From JTS-RE9 sp964649195 (lineage in GTDB: Bacteria; Planctomycetota; Phycisphaerae; Phycisphaerales; Phycisphaeraceae): a DNA stretch of 26,591 nucleotides. The notes below the pieces were generated by a model. The model made no database searches. It saw only the letters and a program-made list of their open reading frames with translations, and had not been told where the DNA came from. This document shows positions 1 to 8,123 of the stretch, piece by piece. The stretch lies in contig CAZYPK010000060.1 in NCBI GenBank assembly GCA_964649195.1, forward strand, positions 1 through 26,591. The letters run 5' to 3'. Numbering within the stretch: position 1 is the first letter of the stretch; each line of letters begins with the position of its first letter. The translations under genes and the position numbers were made by a program.

Positions 1-107
1 GCCTCGCCCTCCCAGCGGGAGGCTTCCGCTCTCCCGCCATATGCTTTTACCCTGGGGAGTAGGGGGCCGTTCTTCCGATTGTGCGGGCGATTGTTTATCC
101 TCTTGCC

Positions 108-1319
108 ATGAATGTCGCTCACATCCTTCTGGCGTTGCGTCAACTGGCTCCCGAACACCTGGCGGAGACGTGGGACAAGGTCGGTTTGCAGGTCGGGGAT
201 GAGGCCTGGCCGCTGCGTGCGGTGAAGGGTTCGTCTTCACGCGGACGGCCTCGCGTGCTGCTTTGCATCGATCTCGCCGAGGCGGTGATGGCCGAGGCGA
301 TCGGGCAGGGGGCTTCGATGATCGTGGCGTATCATCCGCCGATTTTTGATCCGTTGCCGCGACTGGTGGCGAGCGATTGGAAGCAGCGCACCATCATGGC
401 GGCCGTCGCGCATCGCATCGCCATCTACAGTCCGCATACGGCGTTGGACTCGGCGGCGGGCGGGATCAACGACTGGCTTTGTGAAGCGGTGCTGCCTGGC
501 GTGGTCGATGCGGTCACCTCGCCGGAGAAAAGCGCCAAGGCCAAGGGCGGCTCGATCCGCGCCATTCGTCCGAGCAATCCGGTGAAAAGGGAGCGGCCTT
601 ACAAGCTGGTCACCTTCGTGCCGCCGGCGAATCTCGATGCACTTCGCACAGCGCTCTTTGCCGCCGGTGCCGGGAGCATCGGGGCGTATGATGAATGCTC
701 GTTCAGCCTCGAAGGCGAAGGGACTTTTCGCGGCGGCGAAGGGACGAACCCGACGATCGGGCAGCGCGGCCGGCGGGAGGCGGTGATCGAGCGACGCTTT
801 GAAACGATCGTGCCTGCGGGAAAAATCGCGGCGGTCGTTGCCGCGCTGATGACCGCCCATCCTTATGAGGAGCCGGCCTTCGATCTGATCCGTCTCGATC
901 TGCCTCCCAGTTCCGGCGGCGAAGGCGTGGGCCAGGGGCGGCTGGTCACGCTGGACAAACCGATCACCCTCGGTCAGCTCACAACACGATTGAAAAAGCA
1001 TCTGAAGGTGAAAACGCTGGAGGTCGCAGCGCCGACATCGGCCAAGGCGAAGCCCATCCGCACGATCGGTTTCTGCGCCGGCGCCGGCGGCTCGCTGCTG
1101 GACGAGGTGGCCGAGGCCGACGCCTTTGTCACCGGCGAGATGCGGCATCACGCGGTGCTGAGCGCGGCAGCCAACGGCAAGGCGATCCTGCTGGCGGGCC
1201 ACACGCAGACGGAGCGGCCCTATCTGCCGGTCTATCGGGACCGCATCGCTGCGCTGCTCGGCGGCAAGGTGGAACTGATCGTCAGCAAGAGCGACAAGGC
1301 GCCGAGCGAGGTGGTGTAG
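108..1319 (+). CDS. NIF3-family dinuclear metal-binding protein
   Basis: This 403-residue protein belongs to the NIF3/YbgI/YqfO family (often labelled GTP cyclohydrolase 1 type 2-like), cytosolic hexamers with a two-metal centre and no settled physiological role. The N-terminus has the family signature AETWDKVGLQVG (19-30). Likely metal ligands are His76 in AYHPPIF, His110 and Asp114 in SPHTALD, and His365 and Glu369 in GHTQTERP. Where YbgI has HH, this protein has YH, as I recall for eukaryotic NIF3L1. Residues about 165-290 form the inserted domain of the longer family members, with AHPYEEPAFDL. I chose the ATG at 108 because the family homology starts there; a GTG at 81 in the same frame would add nine residues. 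The stop codon TAG overlaps the first bases of a palindromic repeat element. The family call is firm; the reaction is unknown. Confidence 0.9.
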   Translation: MNVAHILLALRQLAPEHLAETWDKVGLQVGDEAWPLRAVKGSSSRGRPRVLLCIDLAEAVMAEAIGQGASMIVAYHPPIFDPLPRLVASDWKQRTIMAAVAHRIAIYSPHTALDSAAGGINDWLCEAVLPGVVDAVTSPEKSAKAKGGSIRAIRPSNPVKRERPYKLVTFVPPANLDALRTALFAAGAGSIGAYDECSFSLEGEGTFRGGEGTNPTIGQRGRREAVIERRFETIVPAGKIAAVVAALMTAHPYEEPAFDLIRLDLPPSSGGEGVGQGRLVTLDKPITLGQLTTRLKKHLKVKTLEVAAPTSAKAKPIRTIGFCAGAGGSLLDEVAEADAFVTGEMRHHAVLSAAANGKAILLAGHTQTERPYLPVYRDRIAALLGGKVELIVSKSDKAPSEVV

Positions 1320-1522
1320 CCGCGACTCAACGAGTCGCGGACGTGTGCGGTCTTCAAGGGGTGTTCTTCGCGCGGTGGATGAACGGCGTCGGTCGCGCGG
1401 AGGAGGTGCGGCTGCTGTCGCGGGCTTCATGTCTGTGCCGCATGGTTTTCGAGGCGTTTCACCGCTGCGCGATTGACCCTGTTTCAGGCTGTTTGCGTCC
1501 GCGACTCGTTGAGTCGCGGCTC
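1318..1522. repeat. Palindrome-bounded repeat element, copy 1
   Basis: A roughly 205-bp non-coding element is bounded by the same palindrome in opposite orientation at 1320-1340 and 1499-1519. Each palindrome has a perfect 9-bp stem (CCGCGACTC paired with GAGTCGCGG) and a 3-base loop, AAC on one side and GTT on the other. The outer bases are AGCC on the left and GGCT on the right. The right part, with TTTCAGGCTGTT ahead of the palindrome, matches the copy at 15487-15662. There is no open reading frame of note and no T-run, so it is more like a MITE or REP pair than a simple terminator. It fills the gap between the NIF3 gene and the next gene. Confidence 0.8.
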
Positions 1523-1595
1523 TGGAGCGGGTGCGTCTTTCCACCGCCCCTGGTTTTCGTTACCTTGGTGCCACCTTCTTTGTTGAGGATGTTTC

Positions 1596-2519
1596 ATGCC
1601 CATCTCCTATGCCTTCAGCACCGTGGCGTGTCCCGACTGGTCGATCGAGAAAGTCGCCGAGCAGGCCAGGGCTTTTGGCTATGACGGGGTCGAGCTGCGC
1701 ACCTTCGGCCAGGGTTCGACGAAGATCGCCAGCGATCCGGCGCTTTCCGATCCGGCCAGGGTGCGCGATGTGCTTGCGGCTTGCGGCATCGCCCCGGTTT
1801 GTCTGGCGACCTCTTCGAGCCTGCACGATCCCGATGCCGGCGCCGGCAAGGCCGGCTACTACGAGATCATGAAGCACATCGAACTGGCCGCGGCACTGGG
1901 GGCGCCGCGCGTGCGGCTGTTCGGGCAGAAGGTGGCGATCAATGAAACGCGCAGCGTCGTCATTCAGCGCATCGCTTCGCGCATCCCCGCCCTGGCCGAG
2001 AAGGCGGGCGAGCTGGGCATCGAACTGCTTTTTGAAAACGCGGGCAGCTTCTGCATCGCCAAGGAGTGGTGGTGGCTGCTGAACCTGATCAATCATCCGA
2101 TGGTCGGGCTGAGCTGGAATCTGGCCAATGCGGCGGCGGTCGATCCTGCCGAGCGCGGCGGGGGCATGGCGGTGACCATGCTCAACAGCCGGATCAAACT
2201 GGTGAAGGTGAAGGACCTGAAAATCGGCGAAGGCGCCGGCTTCACCGCGCTGGGTGATGGCGATTGCAACGTGCCTCTGTTTCTCAAAAAGCTGCGCGGC
2301 ATCGGCTTTGAAGGCCCGGTCTGCGTCGAATGGGATCGGATCTGGCTTCCTTCGCTGACCCCTGCGGAAGAGTATCTGCCTGATGCGCTGGCACGGCTCA
2401 AGAAGTGGCAAAGCGAGATTGATGAACTCATGGCCGAGGGCCGCAAGGAAGCCGCGAAGACCGCAGGCAAGCGGGCGCCCAAGACGATGGCGGAGCTCAA
2501 GGCGGTGGGGGCGAAATAA
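1596..2519 (+). CDS. Sugar phosphate isomerase/epimerase-like TIM barrel protein
   Basis: This 307-residue protein has the xylose-isomerase-like TIM barrel fold (AP_endonuc_2 family) of sugar epimerases, IolE and hydroxypyruvate isomerases. Strands with family character include YDGVELRTFG (29-38), APRVRLFGQKV (103-113), GIELLFENAG (141-150), VGLSWNLANAA, IKLVKVKDLK and GPVCVEWDRIW. The usual metal ligands in this fold are Glu, Asp, His and Glu. Here Glu147 and Glu245 are present, but the middle two positions appear to be Asn175 and Lys204, so metal binding may be altered. The last 40 residues are a Lys/Ala-rich tail. GAGGA lies about 8 bases ahead of the ATG. No signal peptide is seen, so it is probably cytosolic. 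The substrate cannot be read from the sequence. Confidence 0.85.
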   Translation: MPISYAFSTVACPDWSIEKVAEQARAFGYDGVELRTFGQGSTKIASDPALSDPARVRDVLAACGIAPVCLATSSSLHDPDAGAGKAGYYEIMKHIELAAALGAPRVRLFGQKVAINETRSVVIQRIASRIPALAEKAGELGIELLFENAGSFCIAKEWWWLLNLINHPMVGLSWNLANAAAVDPAERGGGMAVTMLNSRIKLVKVKDLKIGEGAGFTALGDGDCNVPLFLKKLRGIGFEGPVCVEWDRIWLPSLTPAEEYLPDALARLKKWQSEIDELMAEGRKEAAKTAGKRAPKTMAELKAVGAK

Positions 2520-2527
2520 AGTCGGGG

Positions 2528-2577
2528 GACGCGCGGCGAGGACGCCGCGGCTATGAAGCGGGTCGCCGCGGCCATGA
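2528..2577. repeat. Small hairpin repeat (GCGGCG-AGGA-CGCCGC type)
   Basis: A hairpin with a GCGGCG stem, AGGA loop and CGCCGC is followed by GGCTATGA, then by a second degenerate half (GTCGCCGCGGCCATGAA). The same arrangement occurs at 23118-23172 with GCAGCG-AGGA-CGCTGC, so one base pair of the stem has changed on both sides. It lies between the TIM barrel gene and the next coding region and has no T-run. Confidence 0.6.
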
Positions 2578-2593
2578 AACATGAAGGATGCTT

Positions 2594-3130
2594 ATGGATA
2601 CCAACGCACTCGCCAGGGAAATCAACGGCCTTCTCGCCACCGAGCGTCGCAGCCTGCTGGAGCATTTCATGCAGGCCACGCCTCACGTCGATGCCCGCAC
2701 CTATCGCATCTGGAATCAGGTCAAGCAACTGGCGCATCGTGACAGCGATCACGCCGCCAGGCTTTCCGCGCTCCTTGTGTCGCTGCATCTGCCCGAACGC
2801 ACGCGGCCCTTTTCCCAGGATGTCGGGCATTATCACTACATGAGCCTCGACCGCGCGATGCACCTGCTCATCGAGGAAAAGAAGAGGCAGTTGGAAACCT
2901 ACGATCGCGTCATCCGCCACTGCGCCCGTGAAGCGGACGTGATCGATGAGCTTGAATCCCTGCGGGCCGACAATCTTGCGGAACTGCTCGCGCTCGAATC
3001 CATGGCCAGGCAGGTCAAGCGGAAGCTGGTCAGAACACATCCGATCGATCCGGCCCTGTCGCCTGACATCAACAACGCGGCGAGCGTTGTTGTGGCCGCT
3101 CAGAAGCTGGCGGCAGCCAAGGCGAGATGA
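2594..3130 (+). CDS. All-helical protein, possibly ferritin-like
   Basis: I do not firmly recognise this 178-residue soluble protein. It is almost entirely helical with four long amphipathic segments: residues about 5-28, 34-66, 82-112 and 114-146. Acidic and histidine residues sit in each (Glu17/His24, Asp52/His53, Glu95/Glu96, Glu119), which fits a ferritin-like or hemerythrin-like four-helix bundle, though the canonical ExxH pairs are not clear. The tail (from about 150) is Ala-rich. I chose ATG 2594 over ATG 2588 because AAGGA sits about six bases upstream of 2594 but directly against 2588. No signal peptide is present. It follows the TIM barrel gene by 75 bases, separated by a hairpin repeat. 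Confidence 0.7.
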   Translation: MDTNALAREINGLLATERRSLLEHFMQATPHVDARTYRIWNQVKQLAHRDSDHAARLSALLVSLHLPERTRPFSQDVGHYHYMSLDRAMHLLIEEKKRQLETYDRVIRHCAREADVIDELESLRADNLAELLALESMARQVKRKLVRTHPIDPALSPDINNAASVVVAAQKLAAAKAR

Positions 3131-3396
3131 GGTGCGCATCATCGTTCGGTCTCAGGCGCTGTCCGAAAGCGCGGCTCGGATGGCGCATCATCGCTCATGC
3201 GATCGCATCATGTGGACCGGGCTTGACGCCGGGAGGATGTTGCCGTTGTAAAGCATTTGTCACATCCGGAAAGTTCATCGCTTTGAACGAGGTTGACGGA
3301 TTAGAATAGAAGCGCGGGCTTCCGACGGCTTCCTGAATCGATGGTGCTTCGATCCGGGGTTTTTCGATGGTCTTGTTCGCCTCATGGAGACATCGC

Positions 3397-4581
3397 ATGA
3401 CACGTTCAATCTTTGCACTGACTGTCTCTTTGCTTATGACACCGCTTTTGTGCGACGTTCCAGCCGCGCGTGCGGAGGAGACGCCCGATGTGCTCAAGGG
3501 TGTGATCGATCCCTTTGATCCGGGCGATGAGCGTCGCCGTTTTCTCGCGGCGGCAGGTGTTGATGGTGAACTCGACGAGCAGGAGTTCAAGGCGAACCAG
3601 TCCGCCAGCGAACCCTTTGTCCGCAAGTTCGATTCATGGCATCTGCTCAAGGCTTTCGACAGGAATCGCAACAATTCCCTCGATTGGTTCGAAGTCGAAG
3701 GGTATCGCCAGGCGGTCCGCGATGCGGTGCTCAAGGCATACGACAAGAATCAGGACAACCGCCTGACCGATGCGGAACGCGAGGCCGCGGCTCGTGAAGT
3801 GGCCGGCGGCCGGCTGCCTCGTCCGGCATTGCCCGATCAAGGCGGCGCCGTTCTTCGCGGCAACAACAACGAGTGGGACACCAACGGCGACGGCAAGATG
3901 GATGAGCAGGAACGGGCCGCCTACAACAAGGCCCAGCAGGAACGCCAGGCCCGGTGGCATGCGGATTACGTGAAGAAGTGGGATGCCGACGGGGATGGCA
4001 AGGTCAGCTTCGCCGAAGCCGAGACGGCCCGCAAGGCTCAATGGGAGGAGTGGAAGGCCAAGAACCCGGAAGAGGCTGCGCGATATGAAGAGCGGCAGGC
4101 CGCGTTCAAAAAGCAGCAGGAGGAATACCTCCGCAAATGGGACGCCGATGGCGACGGTCAGCTCAGCCCCGAGGAACACAAGGCGGCCAGTGATGATCGC
4201 ATCCGCGAGTGGCGCGAAAAAAATCCCGAGCAGGCGGCCCTGTGGGACAAGCAGCAGGAGGAATACAAGAGGCGGCAGGAGGAATACCTGCGCAAGTGGG
4301 ACACCGATGGCGATGGCAAGTTGAGCCCCGAGGAGCACAGGATCGCATCGGAAACCATCATGCGCGAATGGCGTCAGAACAATCCCGAAGCCGCCGCCCG
4401 CTGGGACAGGCAGCAGGAAGAGTACAGGAAGCAGCAGGAGGAACGCATCCGCAAATACGATGCGGACGGCGACGGCAAACTCAGCCCGCAGGAGTGGCAG
4501 GAGGTCTGGAAAAACGAACGGCCACAGGGCGGTTTTTACCCGGGCAGCGGCGGGGGGATCATCCGGCCATTTGGCCAGTGA
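3397..4581 (+). CDS. Secreted EF-hand repeat protein
   Basis: This 394-residue exported protein probably binds calcium. A signal peptide (MTRSIFALTVSLLM...) ends at ARA/E, with cleavage near residue 26. GGAGA lies six bases ahead of ATG 3397, so this start is preferred to ATG 3367. Seven EF-hand-like loops begin at residues 88, 116, 161, 196, 249, 302 and 355. The last five have ideal DxDGDG or DxNGDG cores with Glu at position 12; the first two are weaker (DRNRNNSLDWFE, DKNQDNRLTDAE). The last four loops are spaced exactly 53 residues apart, each linked by a charged Gln/Glu/Arg-rich helix (for example QQEEYLRKWD). The C-terminus is a Gly/Pro-rich tail. Such proteins are common in planctomycetes; the role here is unknown. 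Confidence 0.85.
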   Translation: MTRSIFALTVSLLMTPLLCDVPAARAEETPDVLKGVIDPFDPGDERRRFLAAAGVDGELDEQEFKANQSASEPFVRKFDSWHLLKAFDRNRNNSLDWFEVEGYRQAVRDAVLKAYDKNQDNRLTDAEREAAAREVAGGRLPRPALPDQGGAVLRGNNNEWDTNGDGKMDEQERAAYNKAQQERQARWHADYVKKWDADGDGKVSFAEAETARKAQWEEWKAKNPEEAARYEERQAAFKKQQEEYLRKWDADGDGQLSPEEHKAASDDRIREWREKNPEQAALWDKQQEEYKRRQEEYLRKWDTDGDGKLSPEEHRIASETIMREWRQNNPEAAARWDRQQEEYRKQQEERIRKYDADGDGKLSPQEWQEVWKNERPQGGFYPGSGGGIIRPFGQ

Positions 4582-4636
4582 TTTCGTTTGCCGTTCCATG
4601 TCGATGGTCGTCCATTCGATGGCCTGCATTCAGACT

Positions 4637-4670
4637 AAAAACGACCGGCGCGAGCCGGCCGTTTTCGTTT
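4637..4670. terminator. Rho-independent terminator, probably bidirectional
   Basis: A GC-rich hairpin (CCGGC, loop GCGA, GCCGG) is flanked by AAAACG on the left and CGTTTTCGTTT on the right, so it can terminate in either direction. It lies between the convergent EF-hand gene, which ends at 4581, and mscL, which ends at 4729. Confidence 0.8.
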
Positions 4671-4728
4671 CAGCGGTTTAACATTTCTTCGCTCCATCGT
4701 GCCGCCCTGATGCGGGCCGTTGGCCCGA

Positions 4729-5196
4729 TCAACTCCTGGCCTTGAGAAGGTCGCGGATCTCCGTCAGCAGCAGTTCCTCCTTCGTCGGCTCCGGCGGCGC
4801 CGGGGGCGCCGCTTCCGCTTCCTTCTTCATCTTCATGATGAAGCCCAGGAACTTCACGATGAAGATGAACAGCGCAAAGGCGACGACGATGAAGTTCACG
4901 ATTTCCCCCAGAAACCTGCCGTAGGGCACCGACTTGCCGGTGCCTGCGATGACGTTGCCCGCCGCGTCAAGCGACGGCTCCTTGATCACCCAGGCCCAGG
5001 AGGTGTAGGTCACGTCGCCAGGCATCAGCGCGCTGATCAGCGGCATGATGATGTCCTTCACCAGCGAACTCACGATCGCACCGAAGGCCGCTCCGATGAT
5101 CACGCCGACCGCCAGATCGATCACGTTGCCCTTGAGCGCGAATGACTTGAATTCATCGAGCAGCGAAAAGGCCCTCTTTTTTGCGTTCAGTTCCAT
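4729..5196 (-). CDS. mscL: Large-conductance mechanosensitive channel MscL
   Basis: This 155-residue inner-membrane protein forms the pentameric channel that opens under membrane tension and releases solutes on hypo-osmotic shock. The N-terminal helix (FSLLDEFKSFALKGNVIDLAVGVIIG) and first membrane segment (about 20-52) match MscL closely, followed by a periplasmic loop (about 55-95) and a second membrane segment (IVNFIVVAFALFIFIVKFL). The cytoplasmic end has the usual charged linker, a Pro/Glu stretch and the amphipathic helix EELLLTEIRDLL. AAGGGG lies upstream of ATG 5196. An in-frame extension to 5298 lacks family similarity and is not included. It is transcribed divergently from the oxidoreductase gene at 5461. 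Confidence 0.97.
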   Translation of the reverse strand: MELNAKKRAFSLLDEFKSFALKGNVIDLAVGVIIGAAFGAIVSSLVKDIIMPLISALMPGDVTYTSWAWVIKEPSLDAAGNVIAGTGKSVPYGRFLGEIVNFIVVAFALFIFIVKFLGFIMKMKKEAEAAPPAPPEPTKEELLLTEIRDLLKARS

Positions 5197-5460
5197 GGCT
5201 TGATCCCCTTGCCAAAAATCAGAATGGTGACAACCCGACAAGGCGCACGCCCCGACCGGGCGAAACAAGCATACCAGCCCCGACCACGCGGGCAACAAAC
5301 GCGGATGTCGTCAACGTCATCAAACACGCCGCTCGCCAAGGCGAACGGTCAAATGCGCCGGCTCTGCGATGATGATGCTTCATCACGATTTTCCTGCGAA
5401 TCCATCCCCACACCGGCTACAATCGCGGCTCTCATTCTTCCTCATCCCCGGAGGTTTCCG

Positions 5461-6714
5461 ATGTCGCTCGATTCCACCCGTCGCCGTTTTCTCCAGCAGT
5501 CCGGCCTCGCCGCCGCGGGCATCGTCGCAGGCGGATACACCGCCACCGCCGCGGGCTTTGCGAAGAACGACACCATCACCATCGGCGTCATCGGCTCCGG
5601 CGGCAGGGCCACCGGGCTGCTTGGAAAACTGCTCAAGCTGCCGGGCGTCAAGGTGGTGGCCGTGTGCGATGTGTATGACAAGCACCTGGCCCGCGCGAAA
5701 AAACTGATCCAGAATGCCGCCGCCACCACCGGCAGTGCGGAAGTGTTCACGACGAAGCAGCACGAGGAACTCGTCGCCCGCAAGGACATCGATGCCGTGC
5801 TCATCGGCTCGCCCGATCATTGGCATGTGCCGCACACCGTCGCGGCTTGCGAAGCGAAAAAAGACGTCTATGTCGAGAAGCCTCTGACCCATTCGCTTGA
5901 GGAAGGCGAGATCGTCATCAAGGCCCAGAACGACCACCGGCGCATCGTGCAGGTCGGCACGCAGCAGCGCTCGATGCCTCACTTTCAGAAGGCGAAGGAA
6001 GTCGTGGCTGCGGGAACGCTGGGCGACATCCACAAAGTCCACATGACCTGGAACCGCAACGCCACGCCGATGCGGAAGTATGTGCCCGACATCAAGGAGA
6101 ACGAGGTCGATTGGAAACGTTTTCTGGGCAAGGCGAAGGATCAGCCGTTCGAACCCTACCGCTTCATCGGCAACTGGCGCTGGTTCTGGGATTTCGGCAA
6201 CGGCATCCTCACCGACCTCATGGTCCACTGGCTCGATTCCGTCAACTACCTCATGGACCTGCCCCTGCCCGACAGCGCGACAACCATCGGCGACCAGTTC
6301 GCCACGCAAGGCATCTGGGAAACGCCCGACACCATCTCGACGCTGCTGCACTACAAGGAACGCAAGCTGCATCTTCACTTCGAAGGCACCTTCATCAACG
6401 CCCACACCAAGGCCCACCTCGTCCTCATGGGCACCAAGGCCACGATGTACCTCGACCGCGGCCGCTGCGAAATCACCCCCGAGCGCGGCGGCTCGGCAAC
6501 GGCGCAGAAGTTCGGCGAAGGCACGAGCGAACGCGGCGCCGACTTCGACGCCAACGTCGATGGCGACGCCTTTCACATGTCCGACTGGCTCGGCGCCATC
6601 CGCACGCGCAACAAACCCTCAGTGCCCGCCGAGGCGGGCGTGCTCTCGGCGGCAGGGGCGCACATGGGGAACCTGGCGTACAGGACGGGGAAGGTGGTGG
6701 CGAGCAAAGTGTAA
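5461..6714 (+). CDS. Tat-exported GFO/IDH/MocA family oxidoreductase
   Basis: This 417-residue NAD(P)-dependent sugar oxidoreductase begins with a twin-arginine signal (STRRRFLQQSGLAAAG), so it is probably exported folded to the periplasm. The Rossmann domain follows, with GVIGSGGRA at 42-50 binding the dinucleotide. The family motif VEKPLTH (Lys140, expected catalytic lysine) comes next, then a C-terminal alpha/beta domain with NWRWFWDFGNGILTDLMVHWLDSV. GGAGG lies about seven bases before ATG 5461. In planctomycetes and Bacteroidetes, members of this group oxidise sugars or 3-keto-sugars; the substrate is unknown here. A 264-base gap separates it from mscL and would hold divergent promoters, but I could not assign clear boxes. 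Confidence 0.92.
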   Translation: MSLDSTRRRFLQQSGLAAAGIVAGGYTATAAGFAKNDTITIGVIGSGGRATGLLGKLLKLPGVKVVAVCDVYDKHLARAKKLIQNAAATTGSAEVFTTKQHEELVARKDIDAVLIGSPDHWHVPHTVAACEAKKDVYVEKPLTHSLEEGEIVIKAQNDHRRIVQVGTQQRSMPHFQKAKEVVAAGTLGDIHKVHMTWNRNATPMRKYVPDIKENEVDWKRFLGKAKDQPFEPYRFIGNWRWFWDFGNGILTDLMVHWLDSVNYLMDLPLPDSATTIGDQFATQGIWETPDTISTLLHYKERKLHLHFEGTFINAHTKAHLVLMGTKATMYLDRGRCEITPERGGSATAQKFGEGTSERGADFDANVDGDAFHMSDWLGAIRTRNKPSVPAEAGVLSAAGAHMGNLAYRTGKVVASKV

Positions 6715-6728
6715 AGCTGGTGAACCCT

Positions 6729-6902
6729 ATGACGAAATCAGACCCCAGTCGTTACCCCAAAGGGATGGACCGCCGCGAAAGTGTGCCGCATCGCGGCTCA
6801 CTACGAAAAGCGGAGGCTGCCTATCGCAAGAGAGCCAACGCTTGGATTTCCGTGCCGGTGCGACTGCCGTCGAAGATTCGGCGGATGATTGCGAAGAGAT
6901 AG
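6729..6902 (+). pseudogene. Small broken gene of the YPKGW...HYE type
   Basis: A 57-codon reading frame begins with SRYPKG and ends with EAAYRKRANAWISVPVRLPSKIRRMIAKR (quoted here as two separated ends). In the next frame the middle reads YPKGWTAAKVCRIAAHYE. From memory, a family of 60-80-residue bacterial proteins has the order YPKGW, RV..VI.HYE, EDEAAY, then VP.eLvP..R.LIAK. This locus has all the pieces, but in two frames and with the acidic middle missing. It therefore looks like a gene broken by an extra base near 6764 and a deletion near 6810. It could alternatively be a functional shortened protein. It lies just upstream of the methyltransferase gene. Confidence 0.45.
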
Positions 6903-6965
6903 GCATTGTGATCAGCGATGCTGTCGGATGGCATTCATCGGGTGATCATGTAAGATGTCGGCATC

Positions 6966-8123
6966 ATGAAACATGCGTTACGGGCGATCGAGTTGTTCTC
7001 CGGGATCGGTGGATTTCGGGTGGCAGCGGATCGTTTTCATATCAAGACGATTTGGGCCAACGACCTGTGCCCCAAAGCCTGCCGGGTTTACAGGCGCCGT
7101 TTCGGAGATGGCGAGGTTTGCGAAGGCGCGATTCAAGGACTGCTCGACGAAGTTCCTGAACACGACCTGTTGACAGGCGGATTCCCATGCCAACCCTTCA
7201 GCAGCGCGGGGAAAAAACAGGGAACCAAGGATCCGCGAGGAACATTGTTTCAATCCATCATCGATGTTCTCCGCCGTCGCTCGCCCAGGTATTTTGTGCT
7301 CGAGAATGTCAAGCGTCTCCTTCATATGGAGCAAGGCGCTCATTTCGCAACGATTCTGGATTCGCTCGCGGAGCTTGATTACGCCATTGAATGGCGTTTG
7401 ATTAACGCAATGTGTCTGGGGCTTCCGCAGAATCGCCAGCGAGTGTTTATCACGGGTGTCAAAGTTCCTCCTGAAGGGAAATGGGATTCGCCATCGATAC
7501 GCCTGGCGAAGGAACAAGACTTCCATCGCGTGCCTTCCAATCGGATTGAACGAATCCACGACATGGCGTGCTGGTCGGACATCACGGAGCATGAGGAATC
7601 ATTTCCATCCTGGGGGGTGGCATACAAAGGAAAATTCATGGGATTTGATATCGACTGCTTTTCCGAAGCATTGCCGCCGGTTCGCCTTCGTGACGTTCTG
7701 CAATCGAATGTGGATGATCAGTTTGATTTCACGGCGACGACACTCAAGTGGATTCATGAGAACACCGTCGTGAACAAGCTGGTGGATGGAGTGCGGATCA
7801 TCTCCAATCAGCGCGGAGGGGCCCGGATGGGATATACGATATTTGGAACGGATGGCGTCGCACCCACGTTGACCAGCGCGACCAGTCGTCACTATGAGCG
7901 TTATTTTGTCGATGGAAAATATCGGCGCCTGACCAACATCGAATATGCGCGCATTCAGGGATTTTCCGACCATCATTGCTCAAGTGAGACGATATACGAC
8001 CAATATGCCCTGTTCGGAAACGCGGTTCCGCCCCCCATGGCCGGGTGGGCGATCGGCCACCTGCTGAGTGATGCATCGACCGTATTGCGGCAACCCGTCA
8101 CGCTTTTTTCGGGATTGGATTGA
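6966..8123 (+). CDS. DNA (cytosine-5) methyltransferase of a restriction-modification system
   Basis: This 385-residue protein methylates C5 of cytosine in a short DNA target using S-adenosylmethionine. All main motifs are present in order: motif I FSGIGGFR (11-18), motif IV GGFPCQPFS with catalytic Cys75, motif VI ENV (113-115), motif VIII QNRQRVF (155-161), the target recognition region (about 165-310), motif IX RRLTNIEYARIQGF, and motif X FGNAVPPP (350-357). The ribosome site ahead of ATG 6966 is weak. Its last base overlaps the start of the next gene, which suggests a coupled pair. The composition is visibly less GC-rich than the flanking genes, consistent with horizontal transfer. The target sequence cannot be predicted. 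Confidence 0.95.
   Translation: MKHALRAIELFSGIGGFRVAADRFHIKTIWANDLCPKACRVYRRRFGDGEVCEGAIQGLLDEVPEHDLLTGGFPCQPFSSAGKKQGTKDPRGTLFQSIIDVLRRRSPRYFVLENVKRLLHMEQGAHFATILDSLAELDYAIEWRLINAMCLGLPQNRQRVFITGVKVPPEGKWDSPSIRLAKEQDFHRVPSNRIERIHDMACWSDITEHEESFPSWGVAYKGKFMGFDIDCFSEALPPVRLRDVLQSNVDDQFDFTATTLKWIHENTVVNKLVDGVRIISNQRGGARMGYTIFGTDGVAPTLTSATSRHYERYFVDGKYRRLTNIEYARIQGFSDHHCSSETIYDQYALFGNAVPPPMAGWAIGHLLSDASTVLRQPVTLFSGLD

Noticed and set aside
16..35. Hairpin CGGGAG...CTCCCG near the left edge
   Set aside because: The stem is only six pairs with a long loop and no T-run, and its upstream context is outside the window.
1318..1522. Family 1 palindromes as ordinary transcription terminators
   Set aside because: There is no T-run on either side, the palindromes occur in inverted pairs with shared interior sequence, and one copy lies upstream of a gene start rather than after a gene.
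237..1544. A 435-codon minus-strand frame opposite the NIF3 gene
   Set aside because: Arg/His-rich composition typical of a complementary-strand artefact in GC-rich DNA; it also runs through a repeat element.
3131..3396. Promoter ahead of the EF-hand gene (TTGAAC and TAGAAT near 3282-3307)
   Set aside because: The spacing between the two boxes is about 14 bases and both are imperfect; not strong enough to list.
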